Shown: positions 21,173 through 31,830 of the stretch, in pieces
Layout: each line of letters opens with the position of its first letter
Position numbering within the stretch: the stretch's first letter is position 1
Source of the DNA: Zygaena filipendulae
Taxonomy: Eukaryota > Arthropoda > Insecta > Lepidoptera > Zygaenidae
Assembly (NCBI GenBank): GCA_907165275.2
Contig: OU015661.1
Span: 813,501 to 877,500 of the forward strand
Length of the DNA stretch: 64,000 nt
Direction of reading: 5' to 3'
The notes under the pieces: model-generated
What the model was told of the DNA's origin: nothing
Seen by the model: only the letters and a program-made list of their open reading frames with translations
The model's database searches: none
Translations under genes and position numbers: made by a program

Positions 21173-21596
21173 TTTAAAATAAATTGAAAACGTTTTTTTG
21201 GACGTTTTTACGTGACCACGTGGCATGACGATACATTCCTTAGTTTTCTACTCTTTAACGATTATAGATTGTCAACTTGGCTAAGGGGACAGGCGCGCAT
21301 GCACATACAAACTAAATGAACTTATAGAAAGAAATCTAAAAATCTTCGATTAAGACTCTGCTAGTGGTTATGTGTTATTTATTTTATTCCACACCATAAT
21401 AAATTCGTCAAGTACGGGTCATTACTGTATATTAATTGTAAAGCCACAACTTGTATTTTAATGAGCCAATACAATTAATAAATTACAATACAATGTCTAT
21501 GTATTTTCGTGTACCGAAATTAGATTTGGGGCGATCGCATGATACGTAGGTATACGCACCTACTGCTCTGTAAATGATAGAGGATGATGACATGGG
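21173..21596. other. Non-genic stretch
   Basis: Only AT-rich sequence with GTTTTTACGTGACCACG near 21,204 (a similar ACGTGACTACG lies at 44.49 kb). No frame or repeat terminus supports an annotation. Confidence 0.45.
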
Positions 21597-21869
21597 TAAT
21601 GGGTATATGTGTTTTGAAAATTCTTTCACTTAGCTACAGTAATCCTGAGTGACAAAGAGTACTTTTTATCCCGGGAATCCCGCGGGAACTTTAGAGTTTG
21701 TGAGCTCGTGAGATTGTACCGGTGATCTCTGGATCTACAGAACCAATTTTGAAAGTTCTTCCACTTATAAGAAGCTAAAGTGATCCTGAGTGACATAGGA
21801 TACTTTTTATCCCGGAATTCCCACGGGAACTCCGAAATTACCGCGGGTGAAACCGCGGGGGCCAGCTAG
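21597..21869 (+). mobile_element. Helitron-like repeat with partial tandem duplication
   Basis: The TACTTTTTATCCCGG block occurs twice, the first copy losing its hairpin. The element ends CCGCGGGTGAAACCGCGG then CTAG at 21,866-21,869. Confidence 0.75.
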
Positions 21870-22696
21870 TGTGGTATGTGGTATTCAGTGTCGTAATTTT
21901 TCATCAAGTTCTCCCTCCGCCCTCACTTATCCCATCACACATAGAGTACATTTCACCCTGGCTCGCCTCACACGTTAAACACTAAAACACGTAATTGTTT
22001 ATTTGAAACTGTATCACCCAAACGAATTTCGCCATTCTCACTGAAGTTCTAAAACTATCTTAAGTCATTCTAGGATACTATAGCTTCCCATCAGTGCAAG
22101 AAATTTGAGAATCAGTGCTGTAGTTCCAAAGATTACTCCTTACATCCAAACTTACAAAAATGAAAACATTATCTCTTGTTGATATTTTCTTGTAGAAGAC
22201 GAGCCCAAATATAGAATTAATGTAACTTGTTTTTCCAAATCTTCTTCTTCAGTCTATGGCAAATTCACTCACGTCACTTCCGTTGCCAGCTGTATTCTAT
22301 TCGGATCAAAAAAAATACCTATATATCTGAAAAATAATTGAAACGTCATCTAAACTCATTTTCGTTCAAAGTGACGGCATTCATCATCAATATCCATTAA
22401 GTTTGTAGAAAAAATATAAGGATGTGATTTGAAACAAAAAAACTGCCGGTAACGCTGAGTCAGGTCTAGATTCCAGGCCTGCCTCAACGTCCGGCCTAGG
22501 CGCTAGTCTAGATACCTAATCGCGTGACCTTCATCTGTCAGAGGGCGTTGACTTCGAGTAAACTAGACACCACAGTAGCATCGCTTTAGCGGGCGCGAAA
22601 GCGATTTTACAAGCGGATTTGTGACATGAGATATTTATATCATGAGTTCAAACAGTATCCGTAACAAGTGATTATAACAGTGTTTTATAAGAAACA
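21870..22696. other. Non-genic stretch
   Basis: It includes a highly decayed Helitron-like piece (about 22,030-22,165) and a GC-richer patch at 22,490-22,560. No gene is supported. Confidence 0.4.
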
Positions 22697-22876
22697 CTAG
22701 CTGTCACCTGCGGTAATTTCAGAGTTCCCGCGGGAATTCGAGGATAAAATATAGATATAAACCTTCCTCATGAATCACTCTATTTATTGGTGAAAACCGC
22801 ATCGCAATCCGTTGCGTAGTTTTACAGTCATATCGGGACAGAGAGACGACTGGAAGCTACTTTGTTTTATACTACA
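22697..22876 (-). mobile_element. Helitron-like repeat, subfamily E
   Basis: CTAG at 22,697. The 5' end on the minus strand (TAGTATAAAACAAAGTAGC) abuts the next Helitron with no spacer. The hairpin has lost one arm. Confidence 0.75.
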
Positions 22877-23068
22877 CTAGCTTTGCCCCGCGGTTTCACC
22901 CGCGGTAATTTCGGAGTTCCCGCCGGAACTCCGGGATAAAAAGTACCCTATGTCCTTCTCTGTAGGTACTCCGTGCATGCCAAATTTCATCCAAATTCGA
23001 CTGTTTTTGCGTGATTGAGTAACAAACATCCAAACATCCACACATTCATATTTATAATATTAGTAGGA
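22877..23068 (-). mobile_element. Helitron-like repeat, subfamily A
   Basis: CTAG at 22,877, intact CCGCGGTTTCACCCGCGG hairpin, 5' end TCCTACTAATATTATAAA on the minus strand. It is directly joined to the preceding element. Confidence 0.8.
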
Positions 23069-23453
23069 AGTAGGATAATATGTAGTGATATGCAAACAAA
23101 CAATTTATATGTGTTAAAAATTGATGACAAATGTAATAGTAACACAATAATACATATTAAAGAACATAAAAATCGATCTGCAAAGACATTTTGTAAGAGT
23201 AACACACATATTAAAGAACATAAGAATGGATCTAGACATTTAATCAATAGCGACTCTTGACTTTGTACGAAATATAGTGCAGTAGTAGCTTATCAAAATG
23301 TTAGGCTACATTTTAATGTGGATCCTGAAATTCGCGAGGATGTCAAATGCTATAGAAGAGTTTAATTTGATTGATTGAGCTTAGGCTTTAAGGTGTTATC
23401 TCCGGGTGATGCCGCACTAGAACATGACGCCGACTTGTGTGTAAAATTTAAAT

Positions 23454-24019
23454 GGACATATTATGTAGATAAGCAATAGTGTGTTAACCCACACTGGAGA
23501 AATTTTGAGTAAATCGTGTTTTAAAATTGTAGCACAATTTTTTTAACATTTTTTTTATGTTTAACACTTTGTTGATATTTAAAAAGATGTAATAAGCTAA
23601 ACGCATAATTAAAAAACGTTATGTAACTCTCAATAAAGCTTTATGTATCAATAACTTCAACTTTCAGACGAAATATAAACTTCTTATTTTGTCTGAGCTT
23701 CAACTAGACATATTCGGTGCAAGTCCGAGCGCTATCTGAGTATAATATCCTTTTGCAGTTGGTTACTTTTGTGATATTACCCAAGCTTTTCTCTACTTAC
23801 ATTCTTTTACTAATAAGTTACTATTTTCTTGATGTAAAAAAAACTGTATTTTATTTAAAATTGCAGGCAGTGACCTATAAAAGTTGTACATTTAAGTAGA
23901 ATTAAAGTTTTTCTTTTAATTCAGCTTTAAGATGTTTTGGTGTATTGACTGCTGGTAGACTAATAAATAAATAAAAAACTTTATGCAGTGGGTTAACACG
24001 TTATTGCTTATCGGCGTCC
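23454..24019 (+). mobile_element. MITE family 1 with ~330-bp insertion
   Basis: Both ends are present: GGACATATTATGTAGATAAG at the left and ATTGCTTATCGGCGTCC at the right. Comparison with 15,898 and 32,573 shows that 23,657-23,987 is extra. Confidence 0.8.
23657..23987. other. Unclassified insertion inside MITE family 1
   Basis: AT-rich sequence absent from the other MITE copies. It starts near CAACTTTCAGACGAAAT and ends by AAAAAACTTTATGCA. A TTCAGACGAAAT / TTTTGTCTGAGC fold-back lies at its left edge. No terminal repeat or target duplication could be fixed. Confidence 0.5.
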
Positions 24020-24261
24020 AAATATTAATACATAATAATTATAATTCTTGAACATTTACACTATTTGATAACAAACTAAGCTAAACTTGTTTATTTTTTG
24101 TTGTGGCTACTGCCAGAATTAAGGTAAGCACAAATTTTCATCATATAACTGCATGTTTACTCTGACGGAGATCCAACCCCTGACACCCCCACCACCCACG
24201 GTCAAATATGACGGATATAAAAGGTACATATTATAATTATCTCCATTTTTTTACTTCAAGA

Positions 24262-24318
24262 GTTCCTAAAGAAATAGCGGAATTGATGCGGTTGAATCAG
24301 CGGGCACCTAGCTGTTAT
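24262..24318 (+). mobile_element. Helitron-like 3' end, degenerate
   Basis: AGTTCCTAAAGAAATAGCGG..GCGGTTGAATCAGCGGGCACC followed by TAGC. It resembles the equally decayed 49,825-49,880 fragment (GAAGAATCAGCGGGC). Confidence 0.4.
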
Positions 24319-24709
24319 ACCTACAAAATGTGAACGCTCCGCTTGCGTTTATATATCTAGTCACAGCCTTAATCGACAATTTTATAAAACTCTACTAGGG
24401 CAATGAATCATTTTGCTCGTTTGGCTCGTTTTAAAGATTTTGAGTGTTATTTTCCTTATTATTCGTAGAGCAGAATAGATACCTATGCTTTTAACCAACA
24501 GAATGCCGCTTTATTTTTTATTTTTCTGGTGACTGCTATTCTACGTTATATACCTATACCTAATGCTAAAGAAGAAAAAAAAAATCGCATCTTATGTAGG
24601 TATTTTGGTATTCTCTCGGGAGTTTTTAGTTGTAATAATGAGATTAAAAGTATCGATAATATTAATTAATACCTACTTACTAAAAAACTGAAAACTAGTT
24701 ATATTAGTA

Positions 24710-25011
24710 ATTGATTATATTATTAATAAATGCTCAATTTTCTACAAGTTGATATATCTCAATCTACAATAATATATAAAAATCTATGTAACAAGTAAAA
24801 GTGTGTGTTTTTTTACTCAAACTTTTATACTTAATGCTTTTTCACAAATCAAGCTTTTTTCTGAATTTCAACTTCAAATGATTGTAAAAAAAAAAACTGT
24901 TCTAGCTTTTGAATATTTTTTCAATCCTACTATCAATTGACTATTCTAGATACCGAATCGAGTCTTAACTCAATACCCCACTACTGGTATCTTTTTACGT
25001 GGACGCCCACA
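24710..25011 (-). mobile_element. Truncated paralog of the 18-kb inverted-repeat element
   Basis: It ends TTTTTACGTGGACGCCCACA (24,992-25,011) and matches the 18,090-18,324 and 18,613-18,653 segments in inverse orientation, continuous across the positions where the 18-kb copy has a Helitron and a piggyBac relative. The far terminus is missing. Confidence 0.8.
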
Positions 25012-25218
25012 TATCAGATAGTAAATTGTGAGTTTGAAACTGGTTTGAAGTTGGACTAAAAAATTTAAAAACCTTTTTCTTGTTGACTGTACCAACAACA
25101 ACATAGCGTGTGGTCGCTGCCCCGCAATGACCTTGACTAGCGAAGTATACTTAGCATCGCCCGACCTTGGTCTATGTGCGGACGAAGCGTCAAAACAACA
25201 GTGGACTAGTAATTGTAA

Positions 25219-25494
25219 TCCTTACTATTATTATAAATGCGAAAGTGAGATTGTTTGTTTGCTTAACGGCTCAACCGATCATCATGACACACGTCACACG
25301 TTGTCAGGGGTACAGAGAAGGGCATAGGGTACTTTTTGTTCCGTAATCCCAGCGGGAACTCCGAAATTAGCGCCGGTAAAATCTCATAAAATTTTGCATA
25401 CCAGGGGTACAGAGAAGAAAATAGGATGCTCTTATCCTGGAATTACCGCGGGAACTTCGTAATTACCGCGGGTGAAACCGCTTGGAACAGCTAG
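25219..25494 (+). mobile_element. Helitron-like repeat, array copy 1
   Basis: TCCTTACTATTATTATAAAT start and CTAG at 25,491-25,494. It contains a duplicated central block (CAGGGGTACAGAGAAG twice). First of four same-orientation copies within 970 bp. Confidence 0.8.
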
Positions 25495-25601
25495 TACATA
25501 ATATATACCATTTGTGGGTACCCTTTGTGAAATAAAGAATAAATAAATACATAAATATATTTGCAGTAACTTGACATATAAATAATTTATACTAATCCTA
25601 C

Positions 25602-25816
25602 TCCTACTAATACTATAAATGTGAAAGTGTGGATGTTTGGATATTTCGATATATGGATGTTTGTTACTCAATCACGCAAAAACGGCTGAACGGATTTGGA
25701 TGAAATTTGGCATGCACATTGTCAGAGGTACAGAGAAGGACATAGGATACTTTTTATCTCGGGATTCCTACGGGAACTCCGAAATTACCGCGGGTGAAAC
25801 CGCGGGGCACAGCTAG
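25602..25816 (+). mobile_element. Helitron-like repeat, array copy 2
   Basis: TCCTACTAATACTATAAATG start, perfect CCGCGGGTGAAACCGCGG hairpin, CTAG at 25,813-25,816. A two-base TA separates it from the next copy. Confidence 0.85.
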
Positions 25817-25818
25817 TA

Positions 25819-26017
25819 TCCTACTAATATTATAAATGTGAAAGTGTGGATGTTTGGATGTTTGTTACTCAATTACGAAAAAACGGCTGAACGGATTTGG
25901 ATGAAATTTGGCATGCACGTTATCAGGGGTACAGAGAAGGACATAGGGCACTTTTTATCCCGGAATTCCCACGGGAACTCCGAAATTACCGCGGGTGAAA
26001 CCGCGGGGCACAGCTCG
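25819..26017 (+). mobile_element. Helitron-like repeat, array copy 3
   Basis: TCCTACTAATATTATAAATG start, perfect hairpin, terminus mutated to CTCG. The open frames on both strands here are translations of the repeat. Confidence 0.85.
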
Positions 26018-26019
26018 TA

Positions 26020-26186
26020 TCTATTATAAATGTAAAAGTTTGCATGGATTGATGGATGTTTGTTACTCAATCACTCCAGAACGACTGATCCGTATTGGAT
26101 GGAATTCGGCACAGAGATAGATTATAGTCTGGAATAGGAAATAGGTAACTAATTTTTATCTCGGGATTCCCGCGAGGAAAAGCTAG
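26020..26186 (+). mobile_element. Helitron-like repeat, array copy 4, hairpin deleted
   Basis: TCTATTATAAATGTAAAAG start and CTAG at 26,183-26,186. The hairpin region is deleted (CCCGCGAGGAAAAGCTAG). Confidence 0.75.
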
Positions 26187-26634
26187 TTTACTATACAGGT
26201 ACATGACTGCATTTGAATTACTGAAGAAACTAAAATAAGTGTTTCTTTTTCTTGAAAGAAGAGCCTGAATACCGATTTCCATTGCTCTATCTTCAAAAAT
26301 GCTCCCGGTATTTCCAACGAGACTTCCTCCCCTTTTGCACTCTTTTAGTGGTTGAATTTCCAAAAACCCCTTCTGAAAAATTTCAAACTTTCAGTGACCT
26401 ACTTGTACATATTTGCGATTAATTACATTTTAAACCTTAATTGCACAAATGAAAGTACAGAGTACCTTGTGAGATGAAAGGGATTTAATAATCGGGTGTT
26501 TTAACCTTAATACCTATGCCATTCTTAGAAAATCATGATTGGTTATTTACTCGATAAGATTGGACACCAAAGTATCTGAATATTGTGTACCTATATTTGG
26601 TCAATTTCTGCATACTAAAGTGAAAAAGAAATTG
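26187..26634. other. Non-genic stretch
   Basis: A 98-codon minus-strand frame (26,067-26,363) overlaps the Helitron and has no recognisable domain. The rest is AT-rich unique sequence. Confidence 0.4.
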
Positions 26635-26952
26635 TAAAAAAAAAAAAAAAAACATACATACAATCGAACATAGAACCTCCTCCTTTTTGGAAGTCGGTTA
26701 AAAAATAGCTTTTATCTTGACATACCTACTGTGTTACATACGTGGAACGGCGGCGGATGGATTCAAATGCTAGTCAACTATTTTTAACCGACTCCCAATT
26801 GAGGAGGTTATGCATTCGGCTGTATGCATGTAGCAGTGGTAGCACTAACCGATAATAAATATTACGTGTATTACTGTCTTTTGGATTAAATCGGTATTTT
26901 GTTATTTTTAGCTTTTCAGTTCTGTGTTTTTGGAAGTCGGTTTTTTTTTTTA
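26635..26952. repeat. AACCGACTTCC-bounded repeats
   Basis: One end (AACCTCCTCCTTTTTGGAAG then TCGGTT) follows an A16-type run at 26,635-26,652. A second unit runs from TTAACCGACTCCC (26,789) to TTTTTGGAAGTCGGTTTT (about 26,928-26,945) and holds a diverged copy of the arm sequence of the 54.9-kb hairpin (CAGTGGTAGCAC, GGATTAAATCGGTATTTTG). Confidence 0.7.
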
Positions 26953-26954
26953 TT

Positions 26955-27173
26955 ATGCCTGTCGCTGCCTGTACCTATCGCGACTACGACGCGGCAACGT
27001 CGAACTTGCCGGGTGACGTCACCGCACACAATTTGTTTCGACGGCTCTATGTCGATGACCGTCTGAAGGTTATTTGGGCGCTAGACCACACCGGTTGTCC
27101 TAGGTTAGGCATCCGCCACCGACGTTACTCGTGTCTGACACAACGCCAGCCAACAAGCGAGTTAGTGGACTAG
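26955..27173 (+). CDS. Coding-like open frame of unknown product (doubtful)
   Basis: A 72-codon frame from ATG to TAG with noticeably GC-rich third positions, unlike the AT-rich surroundings (e.g. GAC, GTC, ACC, CGC codons). The product starts MPVAACTYRDYDAATSNLPG and has no signal peptide, membrane segment or motif I recognise. It begins immediately after the T-rich end of an AACCGACTTCC repeat and contains TGACGTCA at 27,014. It may be an unrelated CpG-rich regulatory block that happens to be open; no splice sites or flanking exons could be assigned. Confidence 0.2.
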   Translation: MPVAACTYRDYDAATSNLPGDVTAHNLFRRLYVDDRLKVIWALDHTGCPRLGIRHRRYSCLTQRQPTSELVD

Positions 27174-27329
27174 GTCGGCACAAACAGAACTCAGCTCGGT
27201 ACAAACATCTGTGGAAATTGATTTTGTGACCTAGAATGTTTAGAACAAAGGATAGCTAATTTACAATATTACCTAGTATGGCTAAGATAGAAGTTGCGGG
27301 CTCGATTACCGCTTGAGGGTAAACAAATC

Positions 27330-27595
27330 ACTACATATTATAAAACAAAGTCCTCTGTTTGTATGTTCGCGACAAACTTAAAAACTACTTAACGGATTTT
27401 CATACGGTTTTCAGCAATAGATAGAGTGATTCGAGAGGAAGGTTCAGGTATATAATTTGTCAGATTTGTGGAAATTGGTTGAAATGTAACGACAATTGGT
27501 GGAAGTGAAGGAAAAAATACTTTGTTACGCTTTCACGCCTCAACTAGGTATACTAAACCGAAATTAACGCGAGTGAAACCGCGGGGGAAAGCTAG
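27330..27595 (+). mobile_element. Helitron-like repeat, subfamily E
   Basis: ACTACATATTATAAAACAAA start, AACGCGAGTGAAACCGCGG 3' region and CTAG at 27,592-27,595. Uninterrupted reference for the MITE-bearing relatives. Confidence 0.8.
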
Positions 27596-27639
27596 TTGGT
27601 TAGTTATGATGATTGTTTGTATTTAAATATTATATTATA

Positions 27640-28080
27640 GTCTGGGTAGTGGCTCACCTAGCGAAGTATTTCCACGTAGTTCGTCATACTTTGAAGTTAT
27701 CGCGCTTTTTTGATGGTAGCCCGCCTCACTTTGAAAACGGTTGTTCTACATTAAGTCTCCTGTATTATTTTGCTTGAAATATCCTCAACGTGCGCACGCG
27801 CTTCTAATTGTACATTTACAACATGGATATTTGTAGATTGTATAGAATCTACTTATATATTATATTTAGCAGCCAATTCGGCCAATCGTCCCAGAGAGAT
27901 CCTCGACCGTTGCCATAATTTTTTCCGATGTGATTGAACCCTGGACACTCACACAGCACACACCAACGCGTCCGCGGGCTACGCTCGTGTGCTGGTACGA
28001 CGCTGTGCGCTACACGTTGCTTAGGCGCGCGCTCTCGTGTGAGTTGCGACGAGCAAACGCTGGGCGGAATGGCGGGTCAT
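27640..28080. promoter_or_regulatory. CpG-rich unique island
   Basis: Repeat-free block with many CpGs at 27,960-28,070 (GCGTCCGCGGGCTACGC, TTAGGCGCGCGCTCTCG) and GCCAATCGTCCC. Candidate promoter or enhancer by composition; no frame, TATA or splice site is convincing. Confidence 0.3.
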
Positions 28081-28193
28081 CAATCAACTAGTTGATATTT
28101 GGGACTGGGATTTGTATTATTTTTGAATTTTAACTGACTTCTAAAAATAAAATGCTCTGCTCCATGTGCATATTGTATACCTACTCGCTGTTA

Positions 28194-28480
28194 CTAGCTC
28201 TTCCCCGCGGTTTCACCCGCGTTAGTTCCGCAGATACTACCCTATATTTCTTTCTGTACTTACCCTTGACAAAGCTTAGGTAGTATGCAGATTTTAACGT
28301 AGTTTCTTCCGCATTAACTTCGGAGTTCCCGTGGGGATTCCAGGATAGAAAGTAACTTATGTCCTTCTCTGTATCCCTGACAACGTGTATGCAAAATTTA
28401 GTGGTTACCGGTTGAGCCGTTTAGCCGTGAAAGCGTAACAAACAAACAAACACACTCACTTTCACATTTATAATATTAGG
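28194..28480 (-). mobile_element. Helitron-like repeat, subfamily A with internal duplication
   Basis: CTAG at 28,194 and perfect CCGCGGTTTCACCCGCG hairpin. A second CGGAGTTCCCGTGGGG region lies inside. The 5' end is TCCTAATATTATAAATGTG on the minus strand. Confidence 0.75.
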
Positions 28481-28482
28481 AT

Positions 28483-28828
28483 TCTAATATATAAAAATCT
28501 CGTGTCACCACAGGTGTCGCAGTGTTTGTCAAAAAACTCCTCCGAATTTTGGTAGGTCTGAGGATGGGTCGTAGGCTACTTTTATACCCCTAGGTGATAA
28601 GAGTAGCCCTCTGTGCAATTTTTTATTTTTATTTTTTGGAAAAAAATTTAATTTGTAGTTCCTGCGGAAATTTTGAAACTCACAAAGCCAAAGTCAAATA
28701 ATTTATTCAAATTTGGCCCATAATGTGGCTCTTTTTGACGTCAATAAAGTTACATTTATTATGACAGCACCCATAAAATATCCACTCTTCACACCCTTCA
28801 CGCAGGTGAAACCGCGGAGCACAGCTAG
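28483..28828 (+). mobile_element. Helitron-like repeat, subfamily G, with nested tail
   Basis: Start TTCTAATATATAAAAATCTC GTGTCACC, end GCAGGTGAAACCGCGG and CTAG at 28,825-28,828. It abuts the preceding minus-strand element 5' end to 5' end. A retroposon tail interrupts it at 28,686-28,798. Confidence 0.75.
28686..28798 (-). repeat. Retroposon 3' tail nested in Helitron
   Basis: CAAAGTCAAATAATTTATTC followed by AATTTGGCCCATAATGTGG, reading as an inverted non-LTR or SINE tail. No coding sequence. Confidence 0.5.
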
Positions 28829-29707
28829 TAGTAATATTAATTGATTTCCTTTTTATGTTTGTGAAAACTTGTATGCTTCGAGAGAAGGTAGGTAGTGCCC
28901 TCGCACTTCGCTTCGCTCATCTTGGCGGCGGCACTGTCGTCAGACTAGCCCTTAATTTTGGGAGGGTTGGCTCATCAAGTAAATTATTATTGAGGCTTTG
29001 GAAAATAAAAAGATTTTAATATATTATTATCTCATAAAACTTTTACAAACCAAACTCTTGAATGAAAAATGTTTTTTTTACCACTCTTCTTTCAAGTTCC
29101 TTTGTTCAAGTGCTTGCCCCTCGCTAAGGCCCGCTAAGGCCCACATCCCCTGTGCACGCGCATTTCTGCCGAGCCCCCAGATAATTATGGCCCGACTAAT
29201 TGTTATGATTATTCTACTGTTTATAATATTATCTAACTTTAGGCTTTTTAAATAGTGCATAACATTATAAAGTATTCGGTATCTATAACTGCAGATATAT
29301 AAAAAAAATTGGAAGGGGTGCTAGCCAGTTACTTAAGGGAGGTTATTTGTTACCATAAATGATAATTGCTTTTTTTTACGCACAAACAGATTTCTTCAAA
29401 GTTGTTTTCACTATCACTCTACACGCCGTTGTCTTGGAACTGCCTATCCGAGTTTCGTTATCGTTTAGTTTGAAATCGCAAAGCATTGAGTATAAAGACA
29501 TCATACAATATACATATATGGAAATCTTTAAAAAAAAAAACGAAGCCTTAAATGTGTTTCTCAAATAAAACCCGTCCCGGAGTGTTGCGTGTGTCTATCT
29601 ATGTGTTTGTGTGTGTATGCCATACCAAAGCGTAGATCATGTTATAGAGTTCTTGCTTTTACAAATTATTAGGAGATACAGATACATCTAAATATTAATG
29701 TATATCT
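28829..29707. other. Non-genic stretch with CpG patches
   Basis: A CTTCGCTTCGCTCATCTTGG patch near 28,906 and a CAGCCCGCTAAGGC-like GC-rich patch at 29,110-29,190 sit in AT-rich DNA. Frames at 28,998-29,255 and 29,359-29,568 look like chance. GT-rich simple sequence at 29,587-29,620. Confidence 0.35.
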
Positions 29708-29977
29708 ATTGGCGCAGTAGGTCACCATGCCCACCCGCTAATCAAGATACCGGGTTCGATTCCCGCTGGGGATGCACTTTGTGTGATGAACACACGGTTC
29801 CACTTTCCAGTCTGGGTGTGTTTATATATATACAGTATAATATATATTATGTAATTCTATGTAGTATAAACCACGTTTGCTTGGTTTTCACGACACAAGC
29901 GAATAATGGCTTACTGTGGGATCAAGTACCTAGATCTGTGTGGTGTGAAGTGGATTATTATTATTATTATTTATTGA
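29708..29977 (+). mobile_element. tRNA-like SINE, most complete copy
   Basis: TTGGCGCAGTAGGTCACCAT head, B-box GGTTCGATTCC, GTGATGAACACACGGTTCC, CCAGTCTGGGTGTG, CCACGTTTGCTTGG, and (ATT)n tail. The overlapping 122-codon open frame is the SINE read through and is not a gene. Confidence 0.8.
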
Positions 29978-30590
29978 CTACAAGAAATATGACATACTTA
30001 AGTGCTACCCGCGTTTTCAGTCAAGCAAATTTCAAAGTGTTTCGGCAACTTTATGTTTTCCGGTGATGAAAAGTGCTCAAAAATAGTAGTATCGATATAG
30101 ATAATATACATTTATTGTGTGTGTATTATTTAATTATTTATTACTTAGCTTCGTAACTACTGAACTGAATTTCATGAAATTTTCTGTAGGTACATATACT
30201 ATTCAGACCACTTTTCATCACCGGAAAATGTAAATTTGCTGTAATACTTTGAAATTCGCGCGACTGGAACCGCGAATACAATACATACTTTCGTATATAA
30301 GTTACAATTAGGATTGTACAAAGACTTTTTCGTTCAGCAGAAACTCTGTTCTAGAACGCAATAAAATAATATACCTATATTTTTAATTTAAATAATTAAA
30401 TTTCAACTCAATGTATATACTTAAAAAAAGAAAAAAATAAGTGTCCAATATGTTTAATTAAAAAAAAATTAGTCAACTAGCCCATTACTATCAATGTGAG
30501 AAACTCACGCAGACCTTGCTCCTTTCCGACTTGAATGACAGACAAACGAACATTGTACACTACAGTAAAGTAAAAATCAATATAAATAGA
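29978..30590. other. AT-rich stretch, no gene seen
   Basis: GTTTTCCGGTGATGAAAAGTG (30,053) and its inverse ACTTTTCATCACCGGAAAA (30,209) form a ~19-bp inverted repeat about 140 bp apart. Nothing else is recognised. Confidence 0.5.
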
Positions 30591-30815
30591 AACACATGCC
30601 ACCTAATTTGTATGCTAGTGTCTGCTCTACGTGTCTAATGATATTAAACCAATCTATGGCAGCCGGTGGATTCGTGGAGTTCGGCTGCGCTTGCGTTTGT
30701 CCTTTTTCTAACAAGGGCGTTCGGCCGACAACCCGCGCTATCGGTCTAATGTGCCCACGCGCATCGTCTGCGCGACTGTCAGCCCGCGCCTATAGGGTGC
30801 CCATGGTGTTTCAGA
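30591..30815. promoter_or_regulatory. CpG-rich unique island
   Basis: GGAGTTCGGCTGCGCTTGCG and GCGCATCGTCTGCGCGACTG blocks in repeat-free DNA. An 88-codon frame is open but has no recognised domain. Regulatory inference only. Confidence 0.25.
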
Positions 30816-31011
30816 AAGACATCAAATTTATTTATTTATTTACTTTAATCCACAGCACTTAAAAACTAATTAACAGTACTTTTATATATTACTTACTGCC
30901 AATTACGGACTAACATTTTGTAAATTAAAGACATAAAAAATACCAAATTAAACATTTTTGTTGTTGTTAAATGAGATGGTTAGAAAGAATGAAAGAAAGG
31001 ACATTTGAAAA

Positions 31012-31324
31012 CTAGCTGTGCCCCGCGGTTTCACACGCTTAAAAAGTTTTTATATAACAACTTTTTTTCCCGACATCCGATTTCAATGAAACAAAGCCTA
31101 TATGTAGCTCCAGGCTAAGCTTAATCTACCTGTGAAAACCGCATGACAATCCGTTCTGTAGATTCGGAGATTATTGCGAACAGGCAGACAGACAGGCAGA
31201 AAAGCATTTGAAAAATTACTTTTTTGTCTGTGTTTGTACTCTTCATTTATCGCCCTCTTGTCATTTTTTGGTAAAAATATTAAATGTACAGAATCGGGGA
31301 TCCTCCTCTATTATTATAGTAAGA
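31012..31324 (-). mobile_element. Helitron-like repeat, subfamily C
   Basis: CTAG at 31,012, hairpin CCGCGGTTTCACACGC damaged on one arm, TATATGTAGCTCCAGGCTAA block, and minus-strand start TACTATAATAATAGAGG. The open frame at 31,174-31,461 is incidental. Confidence 0.8.
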
Positions 31325-31830
31325 TAGAGAGACACGACATAATTATTACAGTTAGTATTATGTACCTACATGTAAAAAGCACACAGGTATACGTATGGTG
31401 CGTCCCCGTGTCTAAAACAGTCACTATATCAGTATTTTGCTATGAGTGCAGGCACTCTTAACGAGGATTTTCAGTCAGGACTCTTATTTATTAGCTTCTA
31501 TAAAAAAAAAATGCACTCAAATAAAACTTGGTACTACAAAATCTGCCACTTTTGCTACGAGAGCAAACATGAAAATGTGAAATAAGTAAACTGTTTTGAT
31601 ATTATTTGTATTTTATTTTTTGGAAATGTTATTTTCTCATGATTTTACTGTCCACGTGATTCTTTTTAAATCTACATAATAGCGCGATATATAAAATAAA
31701 ATAAAATATACATATATTCACTTCAAGCAAGTTTTTTCGTACGTATACATTTGTAAGTACAGTGCCTTTTGTTTTGTTTATATCAAATAATTAATTTACT
31801 GAACAAATGCATATAAAACATATATTTACA
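31325..31830. other. AT-rich stretch, no gene seen
   Basis: No frame or terminus recognised. It contains AATAAAATAAAATATA simple sequence near 31,695. Confidence 0.45.

Noticed and set aside
22987..23260. Overlapping 81- and 86-codon frames on opposite strands
   Set aside because: They start in a Helitron and continue through AT-rich sequence containing a duplicated ACATATTAAAGAACATAA; not gene-like.
25100..25200. GC-richer patch before the Helitron array
   Set aside because: Too short, no motif or palindrome, partly covered by a chance 66-codon frame.
29698..30066. 122-codon open frame, the longest in the window
   Set aside because: It reads straight through a tRNA-like SINE (B-box, conserved blocks and ATT tail), so it is repeat translation.
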